From a bacterium (lineage in GTDB: Bacteria > Pseudomonadota > Alphaproteobacteria > Rhodobacterales > Rhodobacteraceae), in assembly GCA_016124195.1 (NCBI GenBank), contig WGOE01000014.1, positions 1-64,000 on the forward strand: 64,000 nt of DNA. Reading direction: 5' to 3'. Shown one piece after another: positions 25,705 to 33,871 of this stretch. A program made the position numbers and the translations under genes. How positions within the stretch are numbered: position 1 is the first letter of the stretch; every line of letters begins with the position of its first letter. The notes below the pieces were generated by a model. That model was given only the letters and a program-made list of their open reading frames with translations. It had not been told where the DNA came from and ran no database searches.

Positions 25705-27873
25705 TCAGGCCTTGAGCTTTGCCGCGTCGAAGGGCAGGCGGCGCAGGCGGGTGCCCGTGGCGGCAAAGACCGCATTGGCCAGGGCGGGCATGATCGCCGA
25801 GGTGCCAACCTCGCCTATGCCGCCGGGGGCTTCGGTGCTGGGAACGATATGCACCTCGATCGCGGGGGCCTCGTCGATGCGCAGCATCTGGTAGGTGTCG
25901 AAATTGGCCTGTTCCACCCTGCCCCGCTTCAGCGTGATCTCGCCATAAAGGGCGGCGGTGATGCCGAAGATCACGGCGCCCTGCACCTGAGCCTCGACGA
26001 TGTCGGGGTTGACGGCGAGGCCGCAATCCACGGCGCAGACCACGCGGCGGACGCGGATGTCGCCCTGGGGCGAGATCTCGACCGTGGCCACGATGGCGAT
26101 GAGGCTGCCGAAGGCGTGTTGCAGGGCCAGACCCTGCCCCACCCGGGCCGGCAGGACACCGCCCCAGCCGGCCTTTTCAGCCGCGAGGTCCAGCACGGCC
26201 CGGGCGCGCGGCGATTTGGCCAGAAGCGCGCGGCGGAAGGCCAGGGGGTCCTGGCCCGCGGCATGGGCGATCTCGTCCACGAAGCTTTCGGTGACGAAGC
26301 TGTTGTGCGAGGGCCCGACGCTGCGCCAGAAGGCGGTGGGAATGCCCGGCGGCTCGACCCGGGCGAATTCGACGTGAAAGTTGGGGATGTCGTAGACGAG
26401 GTCCACGGCGCCCTCGGTGCTGTCAGGGTCAAGCCCGTCCTTGAAGGCCGCGGGCAACCAGCGCGCCGCCACGGAGGAGCCGGCAAAGCGGTGGGTCCAG
26501 GCGGTCAGGCGGCCCGCGTCGTCCAGCCCCGCCGCGATGCGGTCGTGCCAATAGGGGCGGTACATGTCGTGCTGGATATCCTCTTCGCGGGTCCAGATCA
26601 CCTTGACGGGACCATCGACCGAACGCGCGATTTCGACCGCGCGGACGATGCCATCCACGTCAAGCCGGCGTCCGAAGCCGCCGCCGATCAGCTGGTTGTG
26701 CAGGATCACCCTGTTGGGGGGCAGGCCGGCCGCCCTGGCGGCAAAGGCTTGCGCGCGGGCGATGGCCTGGGTGCCGACCCAGATCTCGCACAGGCCGTCG
26801 TGAAAATGGACGGTGCAGTTCATCGGCTCCATCGTGGCATGGGCGAGGAAGGGCAGTTCGTAGGTTGCCTCGACCCGGGTCAAGGCGTTGGCCATGGCCT
26901 GATGCGCATCGCCCGTGGTTTGCGCCACGGCGCCGGGAGCGAGGGTTGCGGCGTGCAGATCGGCCGCGATGTCATCGGTGGAAAGCGTGCCAAGCGCGCC
27001 ATCGTCCCATTGGATCACCAGCGCATCGAGACCCTTGAGCGCCGCGCCCATGTGGTCGGCCACCACCGCCACCGCATCGGCGAGCCGGACGACCTGGCGC
27101 ACGCCCGTGACCCCCAGCGCGGCCTCGGCATCGAGGCTGCGCAGCCGCCCGCCGAAGACCGGCGATTGGGCGAGGGTGGCGACCTTGACCCCGGGCGGGC
27201 GGATGTCGATGCCATAGACCGCGGTCCCGTTGACCTTGGCCGGCACGTCGAGGCGGGGCACCGGGCGGCCGATCAGGGTCAGGGCCTCGGGCGATTTGAG
27301 CGGGACCTCGCGCGGGACGCGGTGCTTGGCGGCCTCTGCGGTCAGCGCGCCATAGCCAAGACGCCGGCCGGTGGCGGGGTGGAGGACCTCGCCCAACCTG
27401 GCCTGGCAGGTGGCGGGCTCGACCCCCCAGCGCTCTGCCGCGGCGGCCACCAGCATCTGGCGCGCGGCCGCCCCGGCCTGGCGCAGGGGCAGCCAGGCGC
27501 CGCGCATGGCATCGGAATTGCCGGTGGCCTGTACCCCCAGCAGGGGGTTGGCGTAAAGCGCCTCGTTCGGCGGGGCAGCACGCAGGCGAACGGTGGTGGG
27601 GTCAACCTCCAGCTCTTCGGCGATCAGGGTGGCGATGGCGGTATAGGTGCCCTGCCCCATCTCGACATAGGACATGGTCAGCGTGACCTGCCCGCCCGGA
27701 TCGATCTGCACGAAGGCATTCGGGGCAAAGAGGCTGGCGTCGCTGGCCTCGACCGCGGCGGTGCGGCCGATGGGCAGGCGCAGGCCGAGCAGAAGCGCGC
27801 CGCCCGCCCCGACCGAGGCGTGCAGGAAGCCGCGGCGGCTGAGCCTGGGTTTCGGGTTTGGCGAAGGTTGCAT
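25705..27873 (-). CDS. Molybdopterin-binding large subunit of a xanthine-oxidase-family dehydrogenase (IorB-like)
   Basis: A 722-residue molybdenum hydroxylase subunit of the aldehyde/isoquinoline oxidoreductase type. It starts with a twin-arginine signal (RLSRRGFLHASVGAGGALLL), so it is exported folded. Molybdopterin-binding motifs include SYVEMGQGTYTAIATLIAEE, HNQLIGGGFGRRLDVDG, FWRSVGPSHNSFVTES and the C-terminal APGGIGEVGTSAIMPALANA with the glutamate that acts as base in this family. The ATG at 27873 is preceded by GGAGACC; an ATG four codons earlier also exists. It follows the 2Fe-2S subunit gene after 38 bases. The substrate, an aldehyde or N-heterocycle, cannot be told from sequence. 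No cytochrome subunit or maturation gene is adjacent. Confidence 0.92.
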   Translation of the reverse strand: MQPSPNPKPRLSRRGFLHASVGAGGALLLGLRLPIGRTAAVEASDASLFAPNAFVQIDPGGQVTLTMSYVEMGQGTYTAIATLIAEELEVDPTTVRLRAAPPNEALYANPLLGVQATGNSDAMRGAWLPLRQAGAAARQMLVAAAAERWGVEPATCQARLGEVLHPATGRRLGYGALTAEAAKHRVPREVPLKSPEALTLIGRPVPRLDVPAKVNGTAVYGIDIRPPGVKVATLAQSPVFGGRLRSLDAEAALGVTGVRQVVRLADAVAVVADHMGAALKGLDALVIQWDDGALGTLSTDDIAADLHAATLAPGAVAQTTGDAHQAMANALTRVEATYELPFLAHATMEPMNCTVHFHDGLCEIWVGTQAIARAQAFAARAAGLPPNRVILHNQLIGGGFGRRLDVDGIVRAVEIARSVDGPVKVIWTREEDIQHDMYRPYWHDRIAAGLDDAGRLTAWTHRFAGSSVAARWLPAAFKDGLDPDSTEGAVDLVYDIPNFHVEFARVEPPGIPTAFWRSVGPSHNSFVTESFVDEIAHAAGQDPLAFRRALLAKSPRARAVLDLAAEKAGWGGVLPARVGQGLALQHAFGSLIAIVATVEISPQGDIRVRRVVCAVDCGLAVNPDIVEAQVQGAVIFGITAALYGEITLKRGRVEQANFDTYQMLRIDEAPAIEVHIVPSTEAPGGIGEVGTSAIMPALANAVFAATGTRLRRLPFDAAKLKA

Positions 27874-27911
27874 GGCGGTCTCCATCCGGGGCGGCGGTTG
27901 AGGGGGGCGGG

Positions 27912-28373
27912 CTAGCCGCGCGTCCGGGCCGCCTCTTTGATCGCGGCGCGGATGCGGACATAGGTGCCGCAGCGGCAGATGTTGCCCAACATGGCGGCGT
28001 CGATGTCGCTGTCGGTGGGTTGCGGCGTGGCGGTCAGGAGCGCCACGGCCGACATGATCTGGCCCGACTGGCAGTAGCCGCATTGCGGCACCTGGCCGTT
28101 GCGCCAGGCGGTCTGCACGGCCGCCCCGACCGCTGTGGCGCCGATGGCCTCGATCGTGGTGACGACAGAGGTTCCGACGCTGTCGATCGTGGTCTGGCAG
28201 GCGCGGACCGCCTCGCCGTCCAGATGCACGGTGCAGGCGCCGCAGAGCCCCTTGCCGCAGCCGAATTTCGTGCCCGTGAAGCCCAGCACATCGCGCAGGA
28301 CCCAGATGAGCGGCGTGTCGCCATCGACCTCTGCGCTGTGCTGGGCTCCGTTGACCGTGATCTCGAAGGCCAT
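27912..28373 (-). CDS. 2Fe-2S subunit of a xanthine-oxidase-family dehydrogenase (IorA-like)
   Basis: A 153-residue electron-transfer subunit. The plant-type 2Fe-2S cluster ligands are Cys39, Cys44, Cys47 and Cys59 ([17 protein letters not shown]); the second cluster near the molybdenum cofactor uses Cys98, Cys101, Cys133 and Cys135 ([18 protein letters not shown]). It precedes the large subunit in the same operon and carries no signal of its own, so it probably travels with the twin-arginine partner. Spacing and length match the two-subunit IorAB-like enzymes. Confidence 0.94.
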   Translation of the reverse strand: MAFEITVNGAQHSAEVDGDTPLIWVLRDVLGFTGTKFGCGKGLCGACTVHLDGEAVRACQTTIDSVGTSVVTTIEAIGATAVGAAVQTAWRNGQVPQCGYCQSGQIMSAVALLTATPQPTDSDIDAAMLGNICRCGTYVRIRAAIKEAARTRG

Positions 28374-28614
28374 GCGGTATTTCCCTTCCCTGGCAATCGC
28401 CCTGGTGGGCGAATTGCTTGCCTGTCCTGGCCGGGCGATGGCATCAGCGCCGGCGTCCGAGGCCCGGGGTTCAGTGTCGTGCGGAGGCGGGCGCGTGTAT
28501 TTTACATTCGGGCCCGATTTTGGAGGAAACCACCGCAGCGGAGGCGCTTTCTTTGTATCCTTTTGTTTTCGATACGCTTTTTACATATTCCAGCGGGTCG
28601 CCCTGCCCTCTCCT

Positions 28615-29709
28615 TCATGTTGTCAATGCCAGTTGGCCATGGCCAACCGCGGTTTGGCCGCTGGCGATGATGCGTGCAAGATAGCCATCGGGGTTTTGCA
28701 CCCTGTCAGGCGCGCTCGCGATCTGGTCGGCGATCTGGAGCGTTCTGGCCATGCCCAGCACGGTCACGGCCTTGGCCAGAAGTGCTGTCCTTATTCTCAG
28801 CATGGTTCCGAACTCGAAGATCAGTTGCAGCAGCCGGTGATCGGTTCGTGGCGCTTCGGGATAAAAGGCGGGGATCGTGGTCAGCTTGTCCCACAGGTCG
28901 GCCAGCCTGCGCGAGGCGGGTTTTGATATCTCTGATTTTGGTGTTTCTTTGTGGCGGACATTCTGACCGTCTGTGGCGGGCATTTCCGTCGTGTCAGGCG
29001 CGGGGTCGAGCAGGGCGGTGAGTTGCGCGATCAGGCCCCGTGCCTCGGTCAGGGTCAGGCTGGTGCGGCGGATCAGGGTGGCGGCGCCATCGACCAGGGC
29101 GCGTGCGGCCTCGGGCAGGGCGCGCGGCAGGCAGGCCTGGCGCAGCTTCAGGATCTCGGCCTTGAGGCCGCGCAGTTCGCAGGCCTCGTCGCGCGTCTTC
29201 TGGGCGAGGGCAAGGATCGCACCCGACCGCGCCAGCAGGGGCGAAAGGTCAAGGCCAAAGGCGCCCACGACCTTGCCCTTCTGCAGGATCGGGAAGCGCT
29301 TGCCATTGGCGCTGTCGCGGCGCCGGATCAGGCTCAGGGCCTCAAGCTTGTCGAGATGGCGGCGCAGCTGGCGGTCGGTGATGCCGCGGGCGCGAAAGCA
29401 CAGGGTCGCGTTGCAGGCATAGACGGTCAGGAGGGTCAAGGGTGTGATGGGCCTGTCCTGTCCGGTGCGGGCGTCCTGACAGGGCAGGCAACTGAGAAGC
29501 GCGTCCAGCACCGAGACCGTCGCGGGCCTGAGCCCCAGCGCGCGGCCGGCGGTGTTGACCGCGGCCATCAGCGCGCGCCGCGTGACGGGGGCGAAGGGCG
29601 GCTGCTGGTCGATGCGGCCGATGCCGGCAAAGCCGGTCCCGGTGCCGGCCGGGCGCGCGCAAGCGACCTCGGCCGCGCCCGAAAGGGTCGTGGTTTGGGG
29701 TTGGTTCAT
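28615..29709 (-). CDS. repC: Replication initiator RepC
   Basis: A 364-residue replication initiator of repABC replicons. The N-terminal DNA-binding region contains FAPVTRRALMAAVNTAGRAL, LTLLTVYACNATLCFRARGI and TDRQLRRHLDKLEALSLIRR. The C-terminal half has the typical ARRLADLWDKLTTI-like and GTMLRIRTALLAKAVTVLGM stretches. RepC binds an origin that in this family normally lies inside its own coding sequence. It is 227 bases after repB, a gap that carries the counter-transcribed RNA and a parS-like palindrome. A second identical palindrome is inside its last codons. Its level is expected to be limited by the antisense RNA. Confidence 0.95.
   Translation of the reverse strand: MNQPQTTTLSGAAEVACARPAGTGTGFAGIGRIDQQPPFAPVTRRALMAAVNTAGRALGLRPATVSVLDALLSCLPCQDARTGQDRPITPLTLLTVYACNATLCFRARGITDRQLRRHLDKLEALSLIRRRDSANGKRFPILQKGKVVGAFGLDLSPLLARSGAILALAQKTRDEACELRGLKAEILKLRQACLPRALPEAARALVDGAATLIRRTSLTLTEARGLIAQLTALLDPAPDTTEMPATDGQNVRHKETPKSEISKPASRRLADLWDKLTTIPAFYPEAPRTDHRLLQLIFEFGTMLRIRTALLAKAVTVLGMARTLQIADQIASAPDRVQNPDGYLARIIASGQTAVGHGQLALTT
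28632..28647. promoter_or_regulatory. parS-like 16-bp palindrome in the 3' end of repC
   Basis: GTTGGCCATGGCCAAC is a perfect palindrome that overlaps the codons for GHGQL near the RepC C-terminus. It is identical to the copy at 29888-29903 and fits the GTT-N10-AAC pattern of RepB-binding centromere sites, except that the centre is AT where GC is usual. Confidence 0.8.
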
Positions 29710-29752
29710 CCTGTGTCAGACGGCAAAATGAAACTGGTCACCGAAATCGGTG

Positions 29753-29781
29753 TTGCGGCAGGCCGAATTTTTGGGTACCAA
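29753..29781 (+). promoter_or_regulatory. Candidate promoter of the counter-transcribed RNA
   Basis: TTGCGG (29753-29758) and TACCAA (29776-29781) with a 17-base spacer, on the strand opposite repABC, just upstream of a short terminator. Position is as expected for the incompatibility RNA of repABC plasmids. Confidence 0.5.
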
Positions 29782-29787
29782 TAGATT

Positions 29788-29842
29788 GCGAGTAAATCGG
29801 GACCCTCTGGAGTGCTTCACCGCCTTCGGGGGGTTTCTTTTT
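29788..29842 (+). ncRNA. Counter-transcribed RNA (incompatibility RNA) between repB and repC
   Basis: In repABC replicons a short antisense RNA from the repB-repC gap limits RepC synthesis. Here a candidate promoter is followed by about 55 bases ending with a GC-rich hairpin (CCGCCTTCGGGGGG, one internal mismatch) and TTTCTTTTT at 29834-29842, on the strand opposite repC. The RNA would be complementary to the repC leader. The start is estimated from the promoter, so the 5' end is uncertain. Confidence 0.65.
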
Positions 29843-29887
29843 GCTTTAAGCCTGCCTCCTTTTGTTGATTATGGGTGCTCGATTGTG

Positions 29888-29903
29888 GTTGGCCATGGCC
29901 AAC
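29888..29903. promoter_or_regulatory. parS-like 16-bp palindrome between repB and repC
   Basis: GTTGGCCATGGCCAAC, flanked by one more paired base on each side (18 bp in all), 33 bases from the end of repB. It is identical to the site inside repC, about 1.26 kb away. Two identical palindromes within one repABC locus strongly suggest RepB (ParB) binding sites for partition and incompatibility. Confidence 0.85.
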
Positions 29904-29936
29904 CCGTGAAAGATCAATCACTTGGCAGGTTTGGCC

Positions 29937-30866
29937 TCATGATTTTTCCTTCCATTCCCGGTAGAGGTCTTGCAGGCGCGCTTCCATGAAGGGCAGGAAG
30001 CCGCGGTCCTTGCGGTCTGACACCTCGATCAGGAGGCGCTGGCCGCGCGCACGAAAGGCGATGGGCGCATCGTTGATCCGGGTCAGCGGGGCAGGGGGTG
30101 CGGGTTCCGGCGCGGGGCGGGGCGGTTCGGCGGCCTTGGTCAGGGCCGCGATCACGGCGGCGAGCTTTTCGGCGGCCGTGCCAGCGGCAGGCACCAGCGC
30201 CAGCAGCGCCTCGGCCGGCGTGGCGCCCAGGTTGACGAGGCGGCGCAGTTCCAGCCAGGGCCGCCGTCCCGCATCATGCGCGGCGCCGATCCGGTAGATC
30301 ACCGTGGCGGGCACGTCGCGGGCGACGCCGATCAGCTTGGAGAGCGTACCCTTGTCGACCGCCAGAACCTCGCCGATCTCGGCCCGGGTGAAGCCCTGAT
30401 CCTCGAGCCGGGTCGCAAAGATCGCCTGTTCGATGAAGCTGCGTTCCAGCCGGGCCGAATTTTCCAGCGCCTGCGAGACCAATGCCTCGCGCTGGTCCAT
30501 GTCCTTGACATAGGCCTTGACCTTGATGCCCAGTGCCCGGCAGGCCGCGATCCGGCGCCGGCCATAGACCACCTCGTAACGCGGACCGGGGCCGCGGCGA
30601 TAGCGCAGGAGGGCAGGGAGTTGCTGGCCCGAGGCGCGGATCGAGGCGACCAGATCCTCGAGCCCTTCGGTGACATCGAAACGGTCGGCGATCTCGGAAT
30701 CGGCGATCTCGGCAACGTCGATCTCTTGGGCGGCCTGGGACGAGACCTGCGAGAGCACATCCGACATGCTTTTGAGCGCGCGGGGCGTCATCTCGTCGGC
30801 GCGGGGATCGACGTTGGCCTTGGACCCCATCTGCGCGAGGCTTTGCGCCAAAAGGTCACGTTTCAT
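29937..30866 (-). CDS. repB: Partition protein RepB (ParB family)
   Basis: A 309-residue centromere-binding protein. The ParB nuclease-like box is seen around residues 60-110 (SIRASGQQLPALLRYRRGPG, YEVVYGRRRIAACRALGI). The helix-turn-helix follows (GFTRAEIGEVLAVDKGTLSK). The N-terminal stretch has the RepA-interaction character of RepB proteins. It acts on the two GTTGGCCATGGCCAAC palindromes. Its start overlaps the end of repA by 11 bases, so both partition proteins should be translated together. Confidence 0.95.
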   Translation of the reverse strand: MKRDLLAQSLAQMGSKANVDPRADEMTPRALKSMSDVLSQVSSQAAQEIDVAEIADSEIADRFDVTEGLEDLVASIRASGQQLPALLRYRRGPGPRYEVVYGRRRIAACRALGIKVKAYVKDMDQREALVSQALENSARLERSFIEQAIFATRLEDQGFTRAEIGEVLAVDKGTLSKLIGVARDVPATVIYRIGAAHDAGRRPWLELRRLVNLGATPAEALLALVPAAGTAAEKLAAVIAALTKAAEPPRPAPEPAPPAPLTRINDAPIAFRARGQRLLIEVSDRKDRGFLPFMEARLQDLYREWKEKS

Positions 30867-32082
30867 GGCTGCCTCCTCTGCCCCAGGCGGACTGGATCAT
30901 CTTTTCGATGTCGTTGGAAAAGCCGATCACCGAATCGAGCGCGCGGTCATAGGTCTTGCGGTTCTTGGTTGTGGCGAGGTCGACCTCGAAGATGGTCTTC
31001 TGCGCCAGCCCGGCCTCGCTGACGGCGGAGGATTTCACGAAGGGCGTCCTGATCACGCTGTCGCCCAGCAACTGGCGCAGCCATTCGGCCAGGTCCTGCT
31101 GCGTGCTGATCGCCGTGTCGAAGCGGGTCAGCAGATAGGCGAAATTGTCATAGCTGCCGATGCCGCCGTTGGAATAGAGCACCTCGAGCACGCCGGACGC
31201 CATGGTCAGGAACTGGCTCGCCGAGGCGAGGTCGACCCGTTCGGGGATGATGGTCATCAGGAGCGAGGTCGAGGCGCAGACCGCGGCCATGGTCAGATAG
31301 CCCAGCTGCGGCGGGCAGTCGATCAGGACGATGTCGTAATCGTCCTCGACCTGACGCAGGGAATCGCGGATGCGGTTGAAGAAAACCGGCTGCTCGCCTC
31401 GGCTGAGGGCGGTGGGCGTCTCGGTCTCGAACTCGGACAGAAGGATGCCGCCCGGCACCAGGTCGAGGTTGGGGAAATAGGTCTTGCGCAGCACCTTGAC
31501 GATGGGCACCCGCGCTGTCTCGCCATCGTTGTAGCGGATCGCGTCATAAAGCGTGCCGCCGTGGCGAAAGTCGATCTCGGGCTGATAGCCGAAGAAGGTG
31601 GTGAGCGAGGCCTGCGGATCGGCATCGACGATGCAGACCCGGTAGCCGCGCAGCGCCAGCCGCATGCCCAGCGTCACCGTCGTCGTGGTCTTGCTGGAGC
31701 CGCCCTTGAAGTTGACGGTGGACCAGATCTGCAGCTTGTCGCCGGCCCGCCGGCCGGGCAGGAACTGGTGGGGGTCCTTGGCGCTTTGCGACAGGAGCCC
31801 GCGGATTTCCAGGATGTTTTCCGCCGAATAGAGCCGCTTGTTGCCGGGACCCTGTTCGACCTCGGGGATGCGGCCGTCGAAATGGGCCTTGCGCAGATAG
31901 CCGTCGCTGACGCGCAGCAACTCTCCGACCTCGGCGCTGGTGAAGGCGCGCAGGGTCTTTTGCTCTTTCGGCGCGAGGAACAGCTTGGACATGTGTTCGA
32001 GGGCTTCGGAAAGCCGCTCTGCATCCGCCTTGAGCTTGTCATGCAGCACGTGATGCATCACTGTTCGCCTGTCCTGTGACAT
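30856..32082 (-). CDS. repA: Partition ATPase RepA (ParA family)
   Basis: A 408-residue ParA-type ATPase with the longer N-terminus that lets RepA repress its own operon. Residues 40-80 carry a MerR-like winged-helix region (FTSAEVGELLRVSDGYLRKA). The deviant Walker A is VNFKGGSSKTTTTVTLGMRL (about residues 130-150), followed by CIVDADPQASLTTFFGYQPE and Walker B-like YDIVLIDCPPQLGYLTMAAV. It leads the repABC operon on the minus strand and moves sister replicons apart together with RepB bound at parS. The 590 bases upstream should contain its promoter and self-operator. Confidence 0.96.
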   Translation of the reverse strand: MSQDRRTVMHHVLHDKLKADAERLSEALEHMSKLFLAPKEQKTLRAFTSAEVGELLRVSDGYLRKAHFDGRIPEVEQGPGNKRLYSAENILEIRGLLSQSAKDPHQFLPGRRAGDKLQIWSTVNFKGGSSKTTTTVTLGMRLALRGYRVCIVDADPQASLTTFFGYQPEIDFRHGGTLYDAIRYNDGETARVPIVKVLRKTYFPNLDLVPGGILLSEFETETPTALSRGEQPVFFNRIRDSLRQVEDDYDIVLIDCPPQLGYLTMAAVCASTSLLMTIIPERVDLASASQFLTMASGVLEVLYSNGGIGSYDNFAYLLTRFDTAISTQQDLAEWLRQLLGDSVIRTPFVKSSAVSEAGLAQKTIFEVDLATTKNRKTYDRALDSVIGFSNDIEKMIQSAWGRGGSHET

Positions 32083-32671
32083 CTCTGGCGCGTTACCGGG
32101 GTTGGGCTTGTGGTCAAGACCATCAGGAACGCGCGGGACATCATTTTCTTTGTTTTCGCGTTACAGCTATGACGCCGCTTGGTTGAAAACTCAAGATAAA
32201 TTCGCAGCGCGCTTATTGTGGTGGGGCAGGGTGTGGCCACCATATGCTGCGGCGGTCTTAAGGTGCCATGTGAAGGCCGGATTGCAAGGCATTGAGACGG
32301 AATGGTAAAATCCGGCCTGACTTATCCACAGGGCGCGGTCCGGCGCGCGGGGTGCCGGGCGCGCGGCAAGACCGGCTGCGGGGCCAGTAACGCGATCTGG
32401 CCGGAAATCGGGCGGAGTCTGTCCGCCCGGACGGACAGGCCGATTCTGGCGCGCAGGGTGGCAAAGAATGCCCGGACGCGCGTTTCGGGGCAAAGGCCGT
32501 TACTGGGTGCGGCGCGGACCGTCGTCGCCGCATCTTTGCGCGCCGGATGCGGAAAAACCCGGCGCAGCGTGCGGCAGGCGATGAAAACCGGGCGGAGCGC
32601 ATTTCTTTCTGTTGAAAGCCCGCCCCGATGCGTTAGGTGAAGGCAGGAACAGGGAAAATGTCGGACATGCC
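32083..32671. other. repA upstream region, no gene recognised
   Basis: Open frames here do not match any family. The part nearest repA (about 32128-32215) is AT-richer than its surroundings and probably contains the repABC promoter; TTGA-AAAC-TCAA near 32183 is a short inverted repeat there. Further left-to-right are a 20-bp near-perfect dyad, CTGTCCGCCCGGACGGACAG (32419-32438), and a 9-bp inverted pair CCAGTAACG (32384) / CGTTACTGG (32498) that encloses it. Confidence 0.5.
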
Positions 32672-33853
32672 ATGGTTTGCCGCGCGAAGATGACCTCGCT
32701 GGCCGGTTGCCTTGCCGGGGTGTTGGCGCTTGGCGCCGTCGTGTCGGGCCCGGTTGCGGTCCGGGCGCAGGCGCAGGGCCAGCCGCCGCCCGCGGTCTCG
32801 GTCGTGGTGGTCAAGCCGCAGGATGTGACCCTGACCACGACCCTGCCGGGCCGGGTTTCGGCCTCGGCCGAGGCGGAGGTGCGCCCCCAGGTCAATGGCA
32901 TCATCACCGGCCAGGCCTTTCACGAGGGCGGCGAGGTGACCGCCGGGCAGATCCTGTACAGCATTGACCCCACCTCCTATCAGGCGACGGTCAACCAGGC
33001 CGAGGCTTCGGTGGCCCAGGCCAAGGCGCAATACGAAGCCGCCCAGAAGGATGCCGAGCGGATTGAGGCGCTGTCGGCGCGCAACGTGGCCAGCCAGCAA
33101 AGTCTGGATCAGGCCGATGCCGCGCGCAATGTCGGGGCGGCGGCGGTGCAGGTGGCGCAGGCCCAGCTCGCGGCCAGCAAGATCGACCTTGACCGTACCG
33201 CGATTCGCGCCCGGTTGACCGGGCAGATCGGGCTTTCGATGGTCAGTGTCGGCGCCCTGGTCACGGCAGGGCAGACGACACCCCTGGCCATCATCCGCAG
33301 CATCGACCCGGTTTATGTCGACGTCACGCAATCGGCCGCCGACCTGTTGCGCTGGCGGCGCGGCAAGGCGTTGAGCGATCTGGGCGATACCTCGCGCAAG
33401 GTCAGCCTGCTGCTGGCCGATGGCTCGCTCTATGACCAGGTGGGCGAGTTGACCGCGGCCGAGCCGCATGTCGACGAACAGACCGGCGTTGTCCTGTTGC
33501 GGATGCAGTTCGCCAATCCGCAGAAGATCCTGCTGCCCGGCATGTATGTGCAGGTCGAAATGCCGATCGATACGGTGCATGGCGCCTTTCTGGTGCCCCA
33601 GCAGGCGGTCAGCCGCGACCGGCGCGGGCGGCCCACGGCCATGGTGGTGAACGGTGAAGGCGTGGTCGAGATGCGCGAGCTGACGGTCATTCAGGATGCG
33701 GGCAGCAACTGGGTGGTCAGCGACGGATTGAAGGACGGCGATCAGGTCATCGTGGCCGGCCTGCAAAAGGCGCGGCCGGGCGGCAAGGTGGCGCCCGAGG
33801 TGGTGGCCGCGGATGCCGGTCAGAAAGCCCCAGCCCCCAAGGCCGCGAATTGA
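32672..33853 (+). CDS. RND efflux periplasmic adaptor subunit (AcrA/MexA type)
   Basis: A 393-residue membrane fusion protein. The N-terminus is a signal peptide (SLAGCLAGVLALGAVVSG, ending near VRAQA). Adaptor features follow: TLPGRVSASAEAEVRPQVNG, the lipoyl-like half VNGIITGQAFHEGGEVTAGQ, a long alpha-helical hairpin (QAEASVAQAKAQYEAAQKDA), and the beta-barrel part DRTAIRARLTGQIGLSMVSV. It links the inner-membrane pump to an outer-membrane channel. The start could also be at 32690. The pump gene follows after 18 bases; no TolC-like channel gene is nearby, so a shared one must serve. Confidence 0.92.
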   Translation: MVCRAKMTSLAGCLAGVLALGAVVSGPVAVRAQAQGQPPPAVSVVVVKPQDVTLTTTLPGRVSASAEAEVRPQVNGIITGQAFHEGGEVTAGQILYSIDPTSYQATVNQAEASVAQAKAQYEAAQKDAERIEALSARNVASQQSLDQADAARNVGAAAVQVAQAQLAASKIDLDRTAIRARLTGQIGLSMVSVGALVTAGQTTPLAIIRSIDPVYVDVTQSAADLLRWRRGKALSDLGDTSRKVSLLLADGSLYDQVGELTAAEPHVDEQTGVVLLRMQFANPQKILLPGMYVQVEMPIDTVHGAFLVPQQAVSRDRRGRPTAMVVNGEGVVEMRELTVIQDAGSNWVVSDGLKDGDQVIVAGLQKARPGGKVAPEVVAADAGQKAPAPKAAN

Positions 33854-33871
33854 CGGCGGGCGGCGCATAGC

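Noticed and set aside
26888-26903. GTTGGCCATGGCCTGA, partly like the parS palindrome
   Set aside because: Only the left arm and centre match; the right arm lacks AAC. It is explained by codons of the molybdenum-hydroxylase gene.
25849-27915. Open frame of 688 codons on the plus strand
   Set aside because: Antisense to the molybdenum-hydroxylase large subunit, whose motifs are unmistakable on the other strand.
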